Origin: Pyrocephalus nanus
Taxonomy: Eukaryota; Chordata; Aves; Passeriformes; Tyrannidae
DNA length: 64,000 nt
NCBI GenBank assembly: GCA_038380795.1
Contig: CM076259.1
Coordinates: 59,849,938-59,913,937 of the forward strand
Reading direction: 5' to 3'
Both the position numbers and the translations under genes were made by a program. Positions 20,770-34,490 of this stretch are shown here, piece after piece (positions within the stretch are counted from its first letter, which is position 1; every line of letters starts with the position of its first letter). The notes under the pieces are model-generated. The model was not told the origin of the DNA and ran no database searches. It saw only the letters and a list, made by a program, of their open reading frames with translations.

Positions 20770-23700
20770 CGGGCCGGTGAGCGGCGGGGAAGCCCCGCAC
20801 CGCCCGGCGGGAGCGCGGGACGCGCCGAGGGGCCGCCCGTGGCCGCGCCGACACCGCCACCTGTCGGCGCGCGGCAGCGCCGCACCCGGGGACAGACCCT
20901 GAGCGGGACATTCCTGATGCCGGCTCCCACGGCTTATCCAGCCACCCGAACCGCCGCCTCGGCCCGAGGTCCGCAAACTTCAGTCTCGGACAGCAAAGCC
21001 CACACACCCGGCAGCTCTGCCCGCTTCGTCCGTGCAAGGCAGTAAAGGCAGGATATCCACACACTGCAGGTGCAACTGTTTCAGACTCCAACGGTCCCCA
21101 TTCATCATTTGCACACACCTTACAAGCCCAAAAAACTATTTATGGAAAAAATATTCAGCCAGTGATCGTCTACAAAAAGTGGCACGAACCTGTGGATTTC
21201 TAGCAGGCCAGCTGAGACTATTCTACAATGTAACAGGGAAAATTCCTTTTCACTTATTTTTAGATTGCACCATACGGCACTTAAAATCTTAAAAGTTGCA
21301 GCAGCACATGCATTAATAATTAGGGAAAATATTCTTCCCCCATCATGGTGTGTTTCTCAACAACCATTATGCTCTCGTGTCATGGAACACAGCAACTACA
21401 GCCACTGCCCATTCAAGTGATCCTCTCTACCAGTAACAGCTTATAGAAAACCAGTGCTGAACTAGATCACCACAAAATACTGCGACAATAAACAACCAAT
21501 CTCTAAAACCATTATTTTCTAGACCTGCACTTAACAGTCATTACATTACTTAAAGGCATCAAAAAAAAATAAAGTCAAAAACCTCTTCCATTCTCTATAG
21601 CAAACTTCTCCAAGAGCTACAAGTCACATACGTCACAGGTGTTGCTTCCAGAGAAGCAGGAAAGCCAGGAGGCACGGAATAATCATCTTAAAGCTAAATT
21701 TAGCATTTGCGTATCTGCATCATCCTTCTTAGTTTATTTATGTTGTCCTAGACTACTATTCTTTCATTCAGTAATGCCAGCAGAGTAGTACAAACTAATC
21801 CTATTCACAGGGAGGTCACATTTAAGAATAAGAGTTCCTCATAGCCACTTTCCCGCTACCACATAGCACTGGCATCCCCCAAGGGCAGAGCTCTCATCTC
21901 GCCCTTCGGATATCTGGGGAAGTTGCACAAGACAGCACCTAACAGGCTGAAAGTTAAAGGAAGGTTTTTAGAAAAAAACCTTGCCTGTACTGACTCACAA
22001 ACGTGTAACAAGGAGTAAACTGGAAGCAACACATTAGAACATGTGCATCAGGCTCCGGCTTCCCTCCTCCTGACGGACAAACACCAGAAACCATGTGTTG
22101 GATATACACTTACTTCACCCAACCACTTCCTCTGCAGAGGTTACTTATTACACATGATAACACTCATTGTATTCAGTGATCAAGTGAGCAGTTTGACAAA
22201 CAGATCCAGAACCACATAATCCATACTGGCGTCTGTATCAACTTCAGTCCTAGACGTGATCTAAAATAATGTTTTATGACGGGTTGGGCTTTAAAAAAAT
22301 CAGTAATGTTTTGAATAACTCCTCCCCATGGCAGTTACTCAGGACAGTTATCTGTATTGCAGCTGGATACAGCCTCTGGGGCAATTTCTGTTCCTGGAAC
22401 TTCTTAATCAGGGGCAGAGTAGGTATAAATAAGTTCTATCACTGCTAATCAGGGTCTTACAAAGGAACTTGAAGACAACAAACTCACAGGGCCTGAAGAG
22501 ACACCCTCCAAACACCTGTTGTAGGTGTTGCAGGACAGACAGCAGACATTTGTATGTCGTTTCATTTCTACATGTAAAAATAACGTCACGGATGCATTCT
22601 AAGATGATTTTCGCTGCTGCCATAATGACTGAGAATTATCAAATGCCATTATTTCATTTAATACAGAAAAATTATACAGTTCTCAGACTAAATTACAATA
22701 AATAACACTGCCCTCTTTGATCTATATTAATCTTCACAAAGAAGAGATAACAGATGTGATCCTAAATCAAATTCCCACTAAACTCAGTAACCATCTTCCA
22801 TCAACTTCAGTGGGCTTTTAGCAAAATCTGTCATTTATTTTTAGATGCCTACAAGCAGAGTTGTGATTCAACAGAAAGCTATCAGCCGCGTAAGTAGGAC
22901 TGCATATTAATATGCATGTTCTGCTTTGCCCACTCCATAAAAAAGCAAACCAAAAATGTCCCTTTTGGGCTGAGAAAAGCCTGATTGCTCGATCATCTAG
23001 GAAGTAAAAAAACCCACGACATTAATTACTTTCATCTCCTAAACTGAGGTGACATTTTTGGGAGGAGGGGAGAGCACTGCTATCATCTCCGATGTTCTCA
23101 TCTCAACACCGCGTTATCTGCCGGTCAAGGACAGAGACTGAACTGCATATTTAAAGGTTAGGGTTTTGCTGTTGCTTTTAAAAAATATCTCATTTATGAA
23201 ATAAAACAGTATATGGAAGATTTAAGGAAAATAGTCCTCCAAACTCCATTTCACACTAGAAGGGCGTCAATTGTGTCATTCAAAACCTTCTAACCACCTC
23301 TTTTATCACCTCATTATCAGATAATAGAAGATATTAGACTCCTGCAAAAGCTTACATTCCTGGGAGCAGAGGTGAGAAAGGCTGCAGAATTCCCCATTTC
23401 TGTAAAGCTGCTCTGGGTTTACACTGGGCTACACAAATTCATGCTCGTTAGCCCTGGATTTGCGACGAAGGCCGTTTTTTGAGTCCCCTCACACAGGATC
23501 ACAAGCTTTGGAAGCCCGCATGTCTATGGAGCACCACAGGTGTTCACAAACTGCATAAAGTTATAGAAAAAGATCGAGATGGGTTACTGAGAAACCAGCA
23601 GGGGAGGGTACAATATAGCAAACAAGTAGCTCACCAGCATCTTTGATCCTCCATATAAGGTAATCAAGGACTTTTTAGTAGGCGTCACCTTTTGTAGTCT

Positions 23701-25767
23701 TTCAGTTCCTAAAAACTGTTTCTCCCACTAAATAATTTGCTCTTGTCTCAGTTTATTCGTGCTTAGCACTTGAGAAAAATGCTTTTCATCTTAAGCACAT
23801 AATGAGGTAAGGTGCAGCATAGAATCATTCTGTCTCTGTGCAAGTCTGGTTTGGCATATTTCTGTGTGTATTAAAATACTCTTTCACTTCAAAAAATTAT
23901 CTTTCAAGTATCTTGTCAAAGTATGCTCCCTTGAGATTATAGCATTAAAAGTCCAAGACAAGCAACTCCTGAACTTAAAATAAATCTTGTCTTTTGACTA
24001 TGTTACAAAGACACCACACCAGAAACCATATTAGAAAACAGCAGTTTCTGTCACAGCACACTTTCATCTTATGTTATAGGCTCAGATCCCGTGGACTTCC
24101 AACTACAGAATCACAAGTACTAAACAGGTGAAAGTTAAAATCTGCTTTTTACTCAAGAAAAGGCTACAGTAATTAGATTCCACCTGACATCTGACTATGC
24201 ATTTCACTTGGCATCTAAAAATGGTGAATAAATGGCAGAGTATTATACTCTCTTAAAATTCATAAATTCAAAAGTCTGTGTATTGACAGACGCCCTCCCC
24301 CCCCCCCCCCAATATCCAACTTACACAAAATTGCTCCAAGCTAATAACCAACTGAGGAAACTCTGGCTGCAGTTGACATCAAGGTCTAAACGTTTATTTC
24401 CTTCAATAGCCCATAATTCTTTTTCTTCATCTCAGTAAAGGTACATAACCAGAGAAGCTGTCCAGGAAACTTTTTTTCCCCCAGTCAGTCATATATATAT
24501 ACTTTAGCAGACTAAGGAAAAAAAAATTAAAAAAAAGGAAAACCACCATCAAAAAAACCCACACATAAGCCCATCATGTCAGATAGTCTAAATAAAGATC
24601 ACAGAATCTTAGTCAACTTCCTTTTCAAGTCCCAAATCTTTAGCTAAGATCTTGACTTAAAGAAACCAAACAATTGGGAATTTACTGTTCAGCTCCAAAG
24701 GCAAACATATTTTTTATTTCTAGGTTGAATTCTGGAAATTTCAATTTACATATTTCTAAATTCAAGAAGCTCTTGCTATGAGATATTACTCTATCAGTTT
24801 TCCTACATGTGCTCTTCCTCCCCCATAGCAAAGTTATCTGCATCTATAATTTAGTTTATTAGTTTGCTAGAAATTTGGGCTTAGTTCAATTTAAATAAAA
24901 AAAAAAAAAAAAAAACAACAAAAAAAAAAACCACAACACAAAAAACCCCACAACAGATAAAAGGGAAAACTACGCAAGATGCTAGTGAAATGAAATGTTA
25001 TATTATCTTCCTTTTTTTTTTTTTCCCCCAGATGTGCAAGCATAACTAAATAAATATTTAGTGGAAAGAATACATACACCCTCCTGGGGCTCTGGAAAGA
25101 ACCTGACAGCATCTCTAATCACAGTACATACACGGAAGTATCATGCTGTGAGCTCTGCACAAGAGACAGAGGGCTGCATTTAAAGCAAGAAGATAACCAT
25201 GTAAGATCAAAAGACAAACAGGGAGCAATTCTTACTGGCTCCTCTGAGGATATCCTCTTTCTCTTTGACAGGCAACTAATTGCTAAGTCAACCTCAGCTG
25301 TTTTTAATGAGAATCATAGTGATTCTACCAATTTTAATGCTGACAAAAGAAAACATGAGGTCCATATCAAGTACCTGGATACACCCAAACAAAGACGATC
25401 CACTCTTTACTGGTCAGAGAGAACTCTGTAAAGAAATATGAGCCATCTTAAAGCAAGCTGAATGCTTGGAGAAGGATATATGGCATCCCCTTTCCTGAGA
25501 TCATCCATAGATAATCATCTAGCGATGCAGTTGAGATGAAGGACCCTGTTCTGTATATATCCACTGAGTTTCAAAGTCTCCACACAGAGTCAACTGAGGT
25601 CTCTCATAACTCAAAACCTGAAATTACATCCAGATGCTACTCCACTTGAATTTAACAGAGCTATACATTTTCAGTAACATGTAGCTCGGGAATCACAGGC
25701 TTCCCTAATTTCAGATCCAACCTTAAAATGAGTAAGTGAAAAATATTTAACTTCATTAAAAGTGAAA

Positions 25768-25911
25768 GCCCTCCTCAGTATCCTCTCAAGTGCCCTTGAC
25801 CAAGGACCGCAAAGGAAGAAATCAACCAACCATGTTAGCATCCTGAAAGTTTTAAGTGATACATCTGAGCCAAGAATTGATTTTCTTTTCTCCAGAGAGC
25901 TGCATACAATA
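25768..25911 (+). repeat. Unassigned diverged repeat, copy 1
   Basis: It aligns to 30160-30299 in the same orientation over about 120-140 bp. Shared blocks include 'TGCCCTTGACCAAGG', 'GCATCCTGAAAGTTT' versus 'GTATCCTTTAGGTTT', 'TCTGAGC', 'GAATTG' and 'TTTCT-TCCAGA'. Similarity is roughly two thirds by eye. It does not resemble CR1, the tRNA-Ile SINE or the ERV LTR in this window. It could be an old transposon family or an ancient local duplication. Confidence 0.6.
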
Positions 25912-28900
25912 TCATTCTGCACACTGACACTGTCCCCAGGATGGAAGGGGAAAATACGCCTAGTGTCATAAATCAGCATATATAGAAAAGTGATAAAATG
26001 TTACAACCTCTTAAGTTTCACTACCCAAAGCATGGAGCTGAAATTAATTTTTCCTTTATGTGAAATTAGGCTTAAATAATTTTAGATGTAACTCATAAAG
26101 AGTGTTCAGTTTCCTAGTCTCATGTGTAACTTTTTCAATTGTAATGCTTTTCTCAAAGGCAAGGTGAACACCTCAAAGTAAAAACCACTAACAGTAGCAT
26201 TTAATCCCACTTGTTGTAACTACAACAGCTTGTTCAAGCACATACTCCAAAATTAAATGAAGAGGGAAGGAGAGTCACTGGAGCATTTCAAGTTACACCT
26301 AACATAAATAAAGAACATGGCAAGTATAGGAAGGAGTTTGGCACACTGGCTTGATGAGCGTTTGGAAAAATGAAATTCTCTATCTTAAAAGTCATCTCTG
26401 ACCAAAAGGACAAACAGCCCAGGAGGAACTTCAGGACAGTAGCTGACACCCAGCCACCCCAGGCTACCTCGACAGCACATAGTGAGATTTAGTAATCAAA
26501 TTAAAAAACAGTCAAATTATCCTGTAACTGAGAACGGTCATCACTATTTTTAAAATTCTTAGTATCTTCTGTCTTCTTAAGGTTGAAGAAAAGTCACACC
26601 AAGTCACACAAAATGGAAATACTGTGTCTTACTGAGTGTTGCTAACTGTGGAAATGGGGGATGAAGGACCTTAAGTCCCTCCATTTCCTCCATACTCAGA
26701 CCCTTGTAAAAGATTACACCCCGGTGCGCTTTTTTTGTTTGTTTTAACCACTGAATCCACTCCTTCCTCTTTTCCCACCTCTTCCCCTTTTACTAATTGT
26801 TCCCCTTGAAACTATATTGAAAATCTTGGATCGGCTAATAATTTAGTCATGCTTATTTAAAAAGTATTTATATGGCATTAACAGCTGGCCTCCACTTCTC
26901 ACTGCATATCATTTGCCCTTTGATGGCCATTTTGATGACTCATTAGAAACCCATCCCACTAGGAGCCAAGTCAAAGTTGCCAGGAACAAAACCAAAACCT
27001 CTGCAATTAACCTGTGTTGTCCTATGGTCTTTGGGAAGTTTGGAACAAAGTACTCTACCCAAGCTGTTACTGAAATAAGTAAAAACAGACGATGAAAAGA
27101 AAAGGAAAGGAAACAAAGTAAGACCTCCATGTGGGAAGTGAGCACCTGGGGATCAGATGGAGGTCGATCATTTCTCAGCTTGTGAGGTGGCAGATCACTC
27201 ATTATCACTCTGCTGTGCAGAACGACTTTTAAGGCCATTTCTGTTAAATAGTAATAAACTCCCAACACTGCAATTTCTTAACACATGTAGGACAATGAAG
27301 ACGATAAGCTGTGAGTTCAATGCCTCTTTTCTTCTTTAGCAAATACATTAAGACAACAGAGCTCTATCCAGTTGACCTTCTACATTCCCACAGTTTCAAT
27401 CTCTCTGCAATCACTGGCACATGGGTTGACAGATATCAGCAGTATCAATGAACAATTAAGTGAATGACTTTCAGATCAACTCCTCTGGCACTAATGCATG
27501 CATATTACACAAATTTGTAATGCCATATTTCTTAATCTCTCAGTGGTCAAAATACTCTAGTTATGCCTCAACCCACAGTTTATCATTTGGTGACCTCCTA
27601 AAAGAAAAATATAGGAAAAATTCAAGAACTGCTGTTCCACTCAAGCAGAACTGCACTTTAACAGGCTGGATTCACTGTAGTGTATTTTAAGGTATTTTTA
27701 TATCTAAATGGAGGTTTTAATTTATAGAAATCAAACCCCATGTACCCCCAACCAATCAGGAAGCATGGGGAGAATTTACAGAAACATGTAAGAAGATGAC
27801 CTGATTTATTGCACAGTGCAGTGTATCCCAAAGTCTTGTTCCCCTTTCTCAGCCACCAAATCGAGCATTTGCTGGATGAGTTCCTGCCTAACCTGTATCT
27901 TCCCCCACCCCACTTCCTGTGAAAACAAGGATATGAGAGGAATTTGATGAATACCTATGCTTCAACTCTATACTGAACTGAAAAACAGGTAAAGATCGAC
28001 TCTGGAGGGGGAAAGCACTCACAGGCTTCTTAATCCAGGCATAGCTTCAGTAAATTAAGAGACACAAATCCTTCTGACTCACAGTCACAGAAATCCCAAT
28101 ACAGTATCTCTACATAGATACCATTTATGCCCTCCTTGCTGAAGGAATAAATTGTAAAGCAATATTGATTTGAAATAGAATGCAAGTTGGAAAGTATGTA
28201 AGATTATGAAATGAGGTGTGCTTAAAAACTTAAAAATAACTTAAAGACAGGTAAATCGAAATTTTAATTTGACCTGACTGTGCCTTAGGGCTTTGGAGAT
28301 GTATTACCTATTTTAGCACAACACTTTGTTCTTGTAACCCTGCCACTCTGCTAGCCAAAAAGAGCAGAACAGATGTGCTGGCTCAGCATATTTTGAACAT
28401 GTCCCTGGAGCACCTTCTAGGCCAGAGACTGCAAATAGCTGGCACTGGCCCAGGTCATCTACAGAAAGCCCGAATATCCCAAAGGCCTGTTTCTCCTTCA
28501 AGTGGGATTCAGCCTTCTTCAGTAACCATACTGATCCTCTAAAGGAACCTCAGGCAGTAAGAAGCTCTCATTTTCCACAGGACAGCATCCTCTAGCTTAT
28601 AAGCAGCAAGCACCTCGAGACTGTTGGATCCACGGTGGCCACGCGGGGCAGACACCACTCACATTTAGCCACCCTTGAGCCAGACATTCTGCAAACGGCA
28701 GAATTCTTAATCTTTTAATACAGGTTGCAGAGGAAAGATTACAGCATATTATTTCATACCTAATCACTATCTGGGGTAATCGTCTTTATGCAGAGACAAC
28801 TAAATTTATGAGTGGCAATCTGTTTATGAAGCAGTCCTGTTTGCTCCCTAAAACTGTTGACGCCTGTTTTCTGGTGGATATCCACCTAAAATGTTTCATT

Positions 28901-30159
28901 AGGTGTTTCAAGGGCCTTTTATACAAAACAAGGTCCAAGGCTCACGCATATATTATGCCAGGCAGGATCACTTCTGAAAAACAATCACTTCACCCTCCAG
29001 AAACTGCTGTCATTACAGTGACACCCTAAACCTCTGGGGCTTAAAAAAATATAAAACACAACCAAATCCCCACAAAAACAAAACCCAAACAACTCCAGTA
29101 TCAGAAGTCTGAGATGAGTAATCCACTTAGTAATGCATGGGAGTCCAAAACAGCTCCCAGGTACGTTTCCTCATTCTCACACAGGGTGTTAGCCCAGTGG
29201 CCATTCTTCTATAGCATCAACACCATAAGCTGCGACACCCTGTCAAGACATTGGAAAGGAGAGAAAATCCTTGCCGTGATACAGGATTTAAAGCCTCTCT
29301 TCCAGCTCTGTCAGTGCAGCCAGGGAACCACCGCTGCAGTGTCCCATCAAGCATAGAGGACAAGTCACCTCTTAAAACCCACTTTAGGCAACCTCCCATC
29401 CAGGTACAGAACAGGGGAATTCCTCTCTGACTCTTTCCAGCTACTGCTAATTGCTAGAGGCCCTGGCCAGGTGAGCAGTAATATTAATCAGCAGCTCAAG
29501 TACAAGCAATCATGACACCTATAAACAAAAATATTTACAAGTGAACGTTTGAGTCGTAGGGTAGCCTTGCTGCAACTCAGATAGGCTCCTGCCTCGAATT
29601 AGTTTGCCCAAACCTGTTTTTCAGCCCCATTTCTGAAGAACTCAGCATTTAAAACGAGTTGTTGATAAACTGAAGGAGGTAGAAAAGAAGCACTGAGCTG
29701 ATTCTGAGATTGGGGTTGAGGACATTTACTTATAGACTAAAAGATGTCAAGGTACTTGAAAGGATCCTTTAAGTCCTTGGAGGGAATGAGATGTGACTTG
29801 AGTGAAAAATTACCTTTAAATAGAGAAAATACTAGGTTTGAGAGGCTGTCAGACTTCTGTTTTATTTTTTCATATTAGAGTACAACTATTTAATATTTGC
29901 CTTATGATGAATTTAAGCTTGTCTTTTAAAACCAGTAAGAACGATTAGTTCATAAATATAGTGGGTTTTCTATCCCTTGATATCCCCATTTCCAGCTGCC
30001 TAGTGCTAGACAGCTCTTCAGTAGCACACAGACATTAGGGATCACTTTTCCAAGGCAACTTAGTGGAGCTCCAGAGCCTAAACTCTGGATCTTGGACCTG
30101 TTCTGGCAGCCAAACTTAAAATAGAAAATATGTATAAAGTATTAATTTTATTAATAGTA

Positions 30160-30299
30160 CGAGTCCTCAGTAGGCTATTAACTGCCCTTGACCAAGGCCT
30201 GCAAGTGGGAAAAGATTCACCGAGTCAGTATCCTTTAGGTTTCAAAGGAAATGCCTGAGCATGGAATTGCTCCTCTTTCTTCCAGAAAGCAAGACACAA
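30160..30299 (+). repeat. Unassigned diverged repeat, copy 2
   Basis: Partner of 25768-25911, in the same orientation, 4.4 kb apart. The best block is a 15-base identity at 30183-30197. There are no terminal repeats or target duplications that I can see, and the copies have no coding potential. Confidence 0.6.
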
Positions 30300-33200
30300 C
30301 TGCACGCTCTCTCTCAAATTCTGCATCTAACCAGAAAAAGGTAAATGCTTCTTTGTATTTGACCTATGCATTCAGCAGGGTCGGTTTTAGGAGAAAACAT
30401 AAACCATATTCAATATTAGCAAAGAACAGCTGCCAGAGAGGTTAAACCTTCTTCATTTGCAATGGTGACAGTGGCAGCCAGCCAACCCTAACTCACAGAA
30501 AAACAACAAAAGGAAAAGCAGCATCTCTGCAAGAGAAACTAGAGGAAACAAAAGCAAATGAGAATTGAACAGAAACTAGCTTGCTAAATAAGACTACAGG
30601 AGAAATTGCCCACATTTTCTGCATAATGTTAACAGATGCAGACTTTGGTTTATGACTAGAGGTGCTACAACATGCTCCTACGTGTATCAGTAAAAAAGTC
30701 AATTACAGCAGAACGTTTTAATAAAATGTAGAAAGGTTAATGAACATCACACATCTACGCCACCACATTTTTTTCATTACATGTTTTATGGAATAGCTTG
30801 GTTCATGGTAGGAAACAATCTTTTCAGTACTACCTTTCTTGTTCAGTAATATATGACACCAGTCATTGCTGTATACACATGCTGCTCATTCATAACATAC
30901 CTGTTGCCACCATATATCAATTGCTACTATAGAATATTTCTATTAGACTGGTTCCTCAGGCGTTCAGATTAATTTAGTATAATATTTAATGTCCATCTGA
31001 AAGTTCAAGCATGTTTTCAGAAACTGCTGATTACTGGAAAAATTAAAATTAAGCTTTTAAAAAATGGTTTTCAATGTATAATTTTGTATTCTTTGAAGAG
31101 GCAGCATTCATAGAGGAAAGTTATTCTCCACAGGCAATACCACAAACATAATATGACAAAAATGTTAAGTTAAATATATGTACTAGTTGATATTTTTCAA
31201 AATTTATATAGAATCAAGAGGGTTGGATTTCAAGAGTGTGTCATAATAGAAGCTCCAGTTTAGAGATCAGAATTTTAGAGTTCAGAAATTCCATGCTCCC
31301 ACCCACAGATGGGTATTTGCCTTCTATACACAGAAAAACAACTCTGCAACATGAAGAGTCACGGCAATTTTTCCCCCCAATGTCATGTATTTTTAACTCA
31401 GTAAAATAATTCTTCTGATTCACCAAGTTATTTGGTATTTACTTTAAACACTACAAAGGAACCACATCAAACCCATGCATTTCACATTTCATTATTTATA
31501 TGGAAAAGGAGGTTAATGAATGAAACTTGCAGAAGACTAAGCTGTATTTCAATGCCTCTACAAACATTTAACAAGACTGATTAACTAAACTTCTCTTTAA
31601 TCATGTGACAGTACAGAAGACGGTGTATATTATATATGAAAAAGTATTTGAATGAATATAAACTTATTATCAACTAAGCTTCAAACTCTATTAAGATTCT
31701 CATTTTTGGTTTACTATTACATCACTTAAGATTTGGAATAATTGGAATTACATTTTTTTTGAAAAGAGAAAAGTACTGTAATGGCAAATGTTTTATAATA
31801 TGGATTCTTTTAAATACTGCAGTAAATATTTCAAGACATGTAGATTTTCAGTGAATAAGTAAAGAACTCTGCATGACAGTACTCTCAACCAGTATGATAT
31901 TCCTAGCTTGAAACAGGTCTAACGAGTGCCAAGCACCTTAATTTAGAAGCATTTTTAAGTACTTGTGCAACAAAATAGTTAAAGGAACTATTAAAAAAAA
32001 AAAAAAAAAAAAAAGGGAAAACAAATCAATATTAAAAACTTTATATAAATACCTCTTCAGATGCTGTTCCAGTTCCAAGAATAACACTTTCATGGTTATT
32101 TGGTCAGGACCTTGTTTCTGGAGAAATGTCACTTTCATTGATGCATCTATTTAGCACCTGCTGATTAGTTTCCCCCAGACAGAGGGTTGGAGGAAGTACT
32201 TCTCAGTCCTTGGTGGCTGTAAGATCAGCATTAGCATTCCACTAGTAACTACAGGTCCTGAACTCTGCAGCACTTTCAAGAATCGCAAAGCCTCACCTGT
32301 TAAAGATTATCTACTTGCTTCAATTCAAAGTTCGCTGAGTTTAATTGTGGTTGGTCATGATCAAGAAAAACAAGAAGGGCGAACAGTGACGACACCACAG
32401 ATCCTGAGATCACATGGTGTTCTGTTACATAAAGCATCAAAAGAGATTAAAATCTTCATGATTATGTTTTCAAATCTCAAACAAATGCGTCTTCTTTCAG
32501 CAGTGCCAAATTTGCCAACTCCAAAGCTGATTCAGCCTGCTCCTACTTTTTATGAAGCACATGTTAATCACTACAGGTAGCTAATTCTGCTTAGAGAAAG
32601 GCAGCTTAAATTGTACTGCTTCTTAAAGTTCTAGGACTTAATGGCAGTTCAAATTAGACACAAAATTGACAGTACCCTGTTTGCCAGAAAATATTTTACA
32701 AATGCAAATCCTATCCCTGACTGCTATTTTAAAAAAGAACGCGTTATGACAGTTTGAGACATGCATCTAGTTAGTCTTCAGCAGATCAGAAAAAGACAGC
32801 AACTCATCACTCATCAAGCCAAAAATCAACTATGGCATTGTCTTCCTCACAGAAACAGATCACCATAAGGAGGTTTTGGTGCACTGTAGTAACTCCATAC
32901 CATGCAACTATCAGCCTATATGTGTAGGTACCGTAATCCAACATTGCTTCAACCTAAACATATTCCTTCCTGTACCATGTTTAATGATTTTCAGGGTGAA
33001 GAAAAACTGCACGTTGTAGAGAAGCAAACAAGATTCACTCTCCTACTCTACAGGTGAGCTGGAGACCAGGAGATAAACCCTCACAATGGAAGTAGCCAGC
33101 TATTTGCACCATGTGCACAGGAACCTCGACCACACAGAAGAGCATGGGCATTGATGTTACACTCTTTCATCAGACCACAACCACAAAAATGCAAAGACAA

Positions 33201-33340
33201 ACCTAAAAATCAAACCTAGCAAATGTTTCTTGGACTTACTCAGACTGGACTGCTAGAGTCATGCCAGATGTGTCTCCTCAAGTAGATTTGCCCTCTAAGA
33301 CCATATTGGTAAGAAACCAAATGGAAGGGTCAAAAAAGTT

Positions 33341-33570
33341 CACAGAATGGTTTGGGTTGGAAGGGACCTTAAAGATCATCTAGTTCAACCCCCCGCCATG
33401 GGCAGGGGACACCTTACATTAGAGCAGATTGCTCAGGGCCCCTCCCAGTCTGCCCCTAAACACTTCAAGTGATCTACAGCTTTTCTGGACCTCCTGTGCC
33501 AGTGTCTCACCATTCTCATAGTAAAGAATTTCTCTGCAATATCTAATCTAAACCTGCCCTCTATCAGCTG
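33341..33570 (-). mobile_element. CR1 LINE 3' fragment (D)
   Basis: The clearest CR1 in the window. The plus strand reads 'CAGAATGGTTTGGGTTGGAA' then 'AAAGATCATCTAGTTCAACC', the 'GCCATGGGCAGGGGACACC' block, and 'GTAAAGAATTTCTCTGCAAT' near 33522. That is the reverse complement of a CR1 3' end. Low divergence in the first 100 bp suggests it is the youngest CR1 here. It is truncated at about 33570 in CR1 5' direction. Confidence 0.96.
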
Positions 33571-34361
33571 GTTCACAGCACGGCCATATACTACTTACCT
33601 GCATTTCTGTTCCACCTTGCCAAGGCAGTGAAGCTGTGACTGATGGCAAGAGAAGCAGGTATTACACAATAAAAAAGAAAGGAGTCTGGCTTGGGGAAGA
33701 ATTCTACTTATTAGAACCAACAAGTCTACCATCACAAACAGGGAATATTTTGTTTAGGCAGTAGTGAGGAAGCAAACAAAAGAAAAATATGCAATTTTTT
33801 TCTTTTTCTTGAGAATGAGGGATGCAGTGAGATTAGTTCCCTGTTCCCAAAGCCTAGAGGCAATTCAGATAATTTGAGCAGGGCATCAGATGTACTAACT
33901 GTGAAGCAGGGCAGAATATTTCTAAACTGTCCTTACAGAGCCTTGTATGCTCAGAATGTTCCTTTTAAGGCACACTAAGGAGACTGAAGTAGACAAGTTA
34001 CATTTTGCCATAAATGTTTCTCCCATTACACCAAGTTCACCTTTCAGCACAGAATGGGAATGGGTGACACTCATGGCTCATTTTAGTATTCTCCTCTCTC
34101 TCCCACTGAAAAGCCACAGGGGTGGGGCCACTCAGATGGTAGAGCAGTTGTATTCTTGGATCTTGGTGTTTGGAGGCAAGGCAGCCAGATATAGTGGCCC
34201 TAAAAGAGGGAAGCTTACTCTGAAAGCAGAGCAAATCTCAAAAACTTGGGAGACTTACATGGTACAACCACATCTAGAAGAGGGAGGTAGATCAGGCTTC
34301 AAGGAAAAATAAGTAAGGAACAAAGAGATCAACAATAATAGCCATCAACAACTATTAAGAC

Positions 34362-34490
34362 TGTCACAGAACATTCTGTGTTGGAAGGGACCCAGAAAGA
34401 TCAAGTCCAACTCTTAAGTGAATGGCCAATAAGGTGATCAAACTCAAGCCCCTGGTGTTATTAGCACCATGCTCTAACCAACTGAGCCCA
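34362..34490 (-). mobile_element. tRNA-Ile-derived SINE with CR1-type tail (TguSINE1-like)
   Basis: On the minus strand, from 34490, the sequence begins like tRNA-Ile(AAU): GGCTCAGTTGGTTAGAGCAT (A box), GGTGCTAATAACACC including the anticodon loop, and a B-box-like GAGTTTGATCACC. It then passes into a CR1-like 3' tail (reverse complement of 'TTGGAAGGGACCCAGAAAGA' at 34381). This head/tail combination is that of TguSINE1, a SINE mobilised by CR1 in songbirds. It is not a functional tRNA gene: the acceptor stem and B box are altered. Exact ends are uncertain. Confidence 0.85.

Larger units (their letters stand above)
19960..21010. other. TSC22D1: CpG island at the TSC22D1 short promoter
   Basis: Dense CpG and very high GC from about 19960 to 20960, broken by the AT-rich coding exon 1 and an (AAT)n/(ATT)n microsatellite at 20738-20769. 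It covers the promoter, 5' UTR, coding exon 1 and part of the first intron. ORFs on both strands in this block are composition artefacts. Confidence 0.9.
21011..33340. other. Probable intron of long TSC22D1; no exon seen
   Basis: About 12 kb of AT-rich DNA without recognisable exons or CR1 copies. It would be intronic if the long TSC22D1 first exon lies beyond the window, as in mammals. Contents are A-rich tracts at 24896-24950 and 31993-32014, a C-run at 24297-24310, and the unassigned diverged repeat pair at 25768-25911 and 30160-30299. The scarcity of transposons over 12 kb may indicate dense regulatory sequence (inference). Confidence 0.5.

Noticed and set aside
34420..34490. tRNA-Ile gene on the minus strand
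   Set aside because: The acceptor stem does not pair, the B box is altered, and the sequence runs into a CR1-type tail. It is a SINE head.
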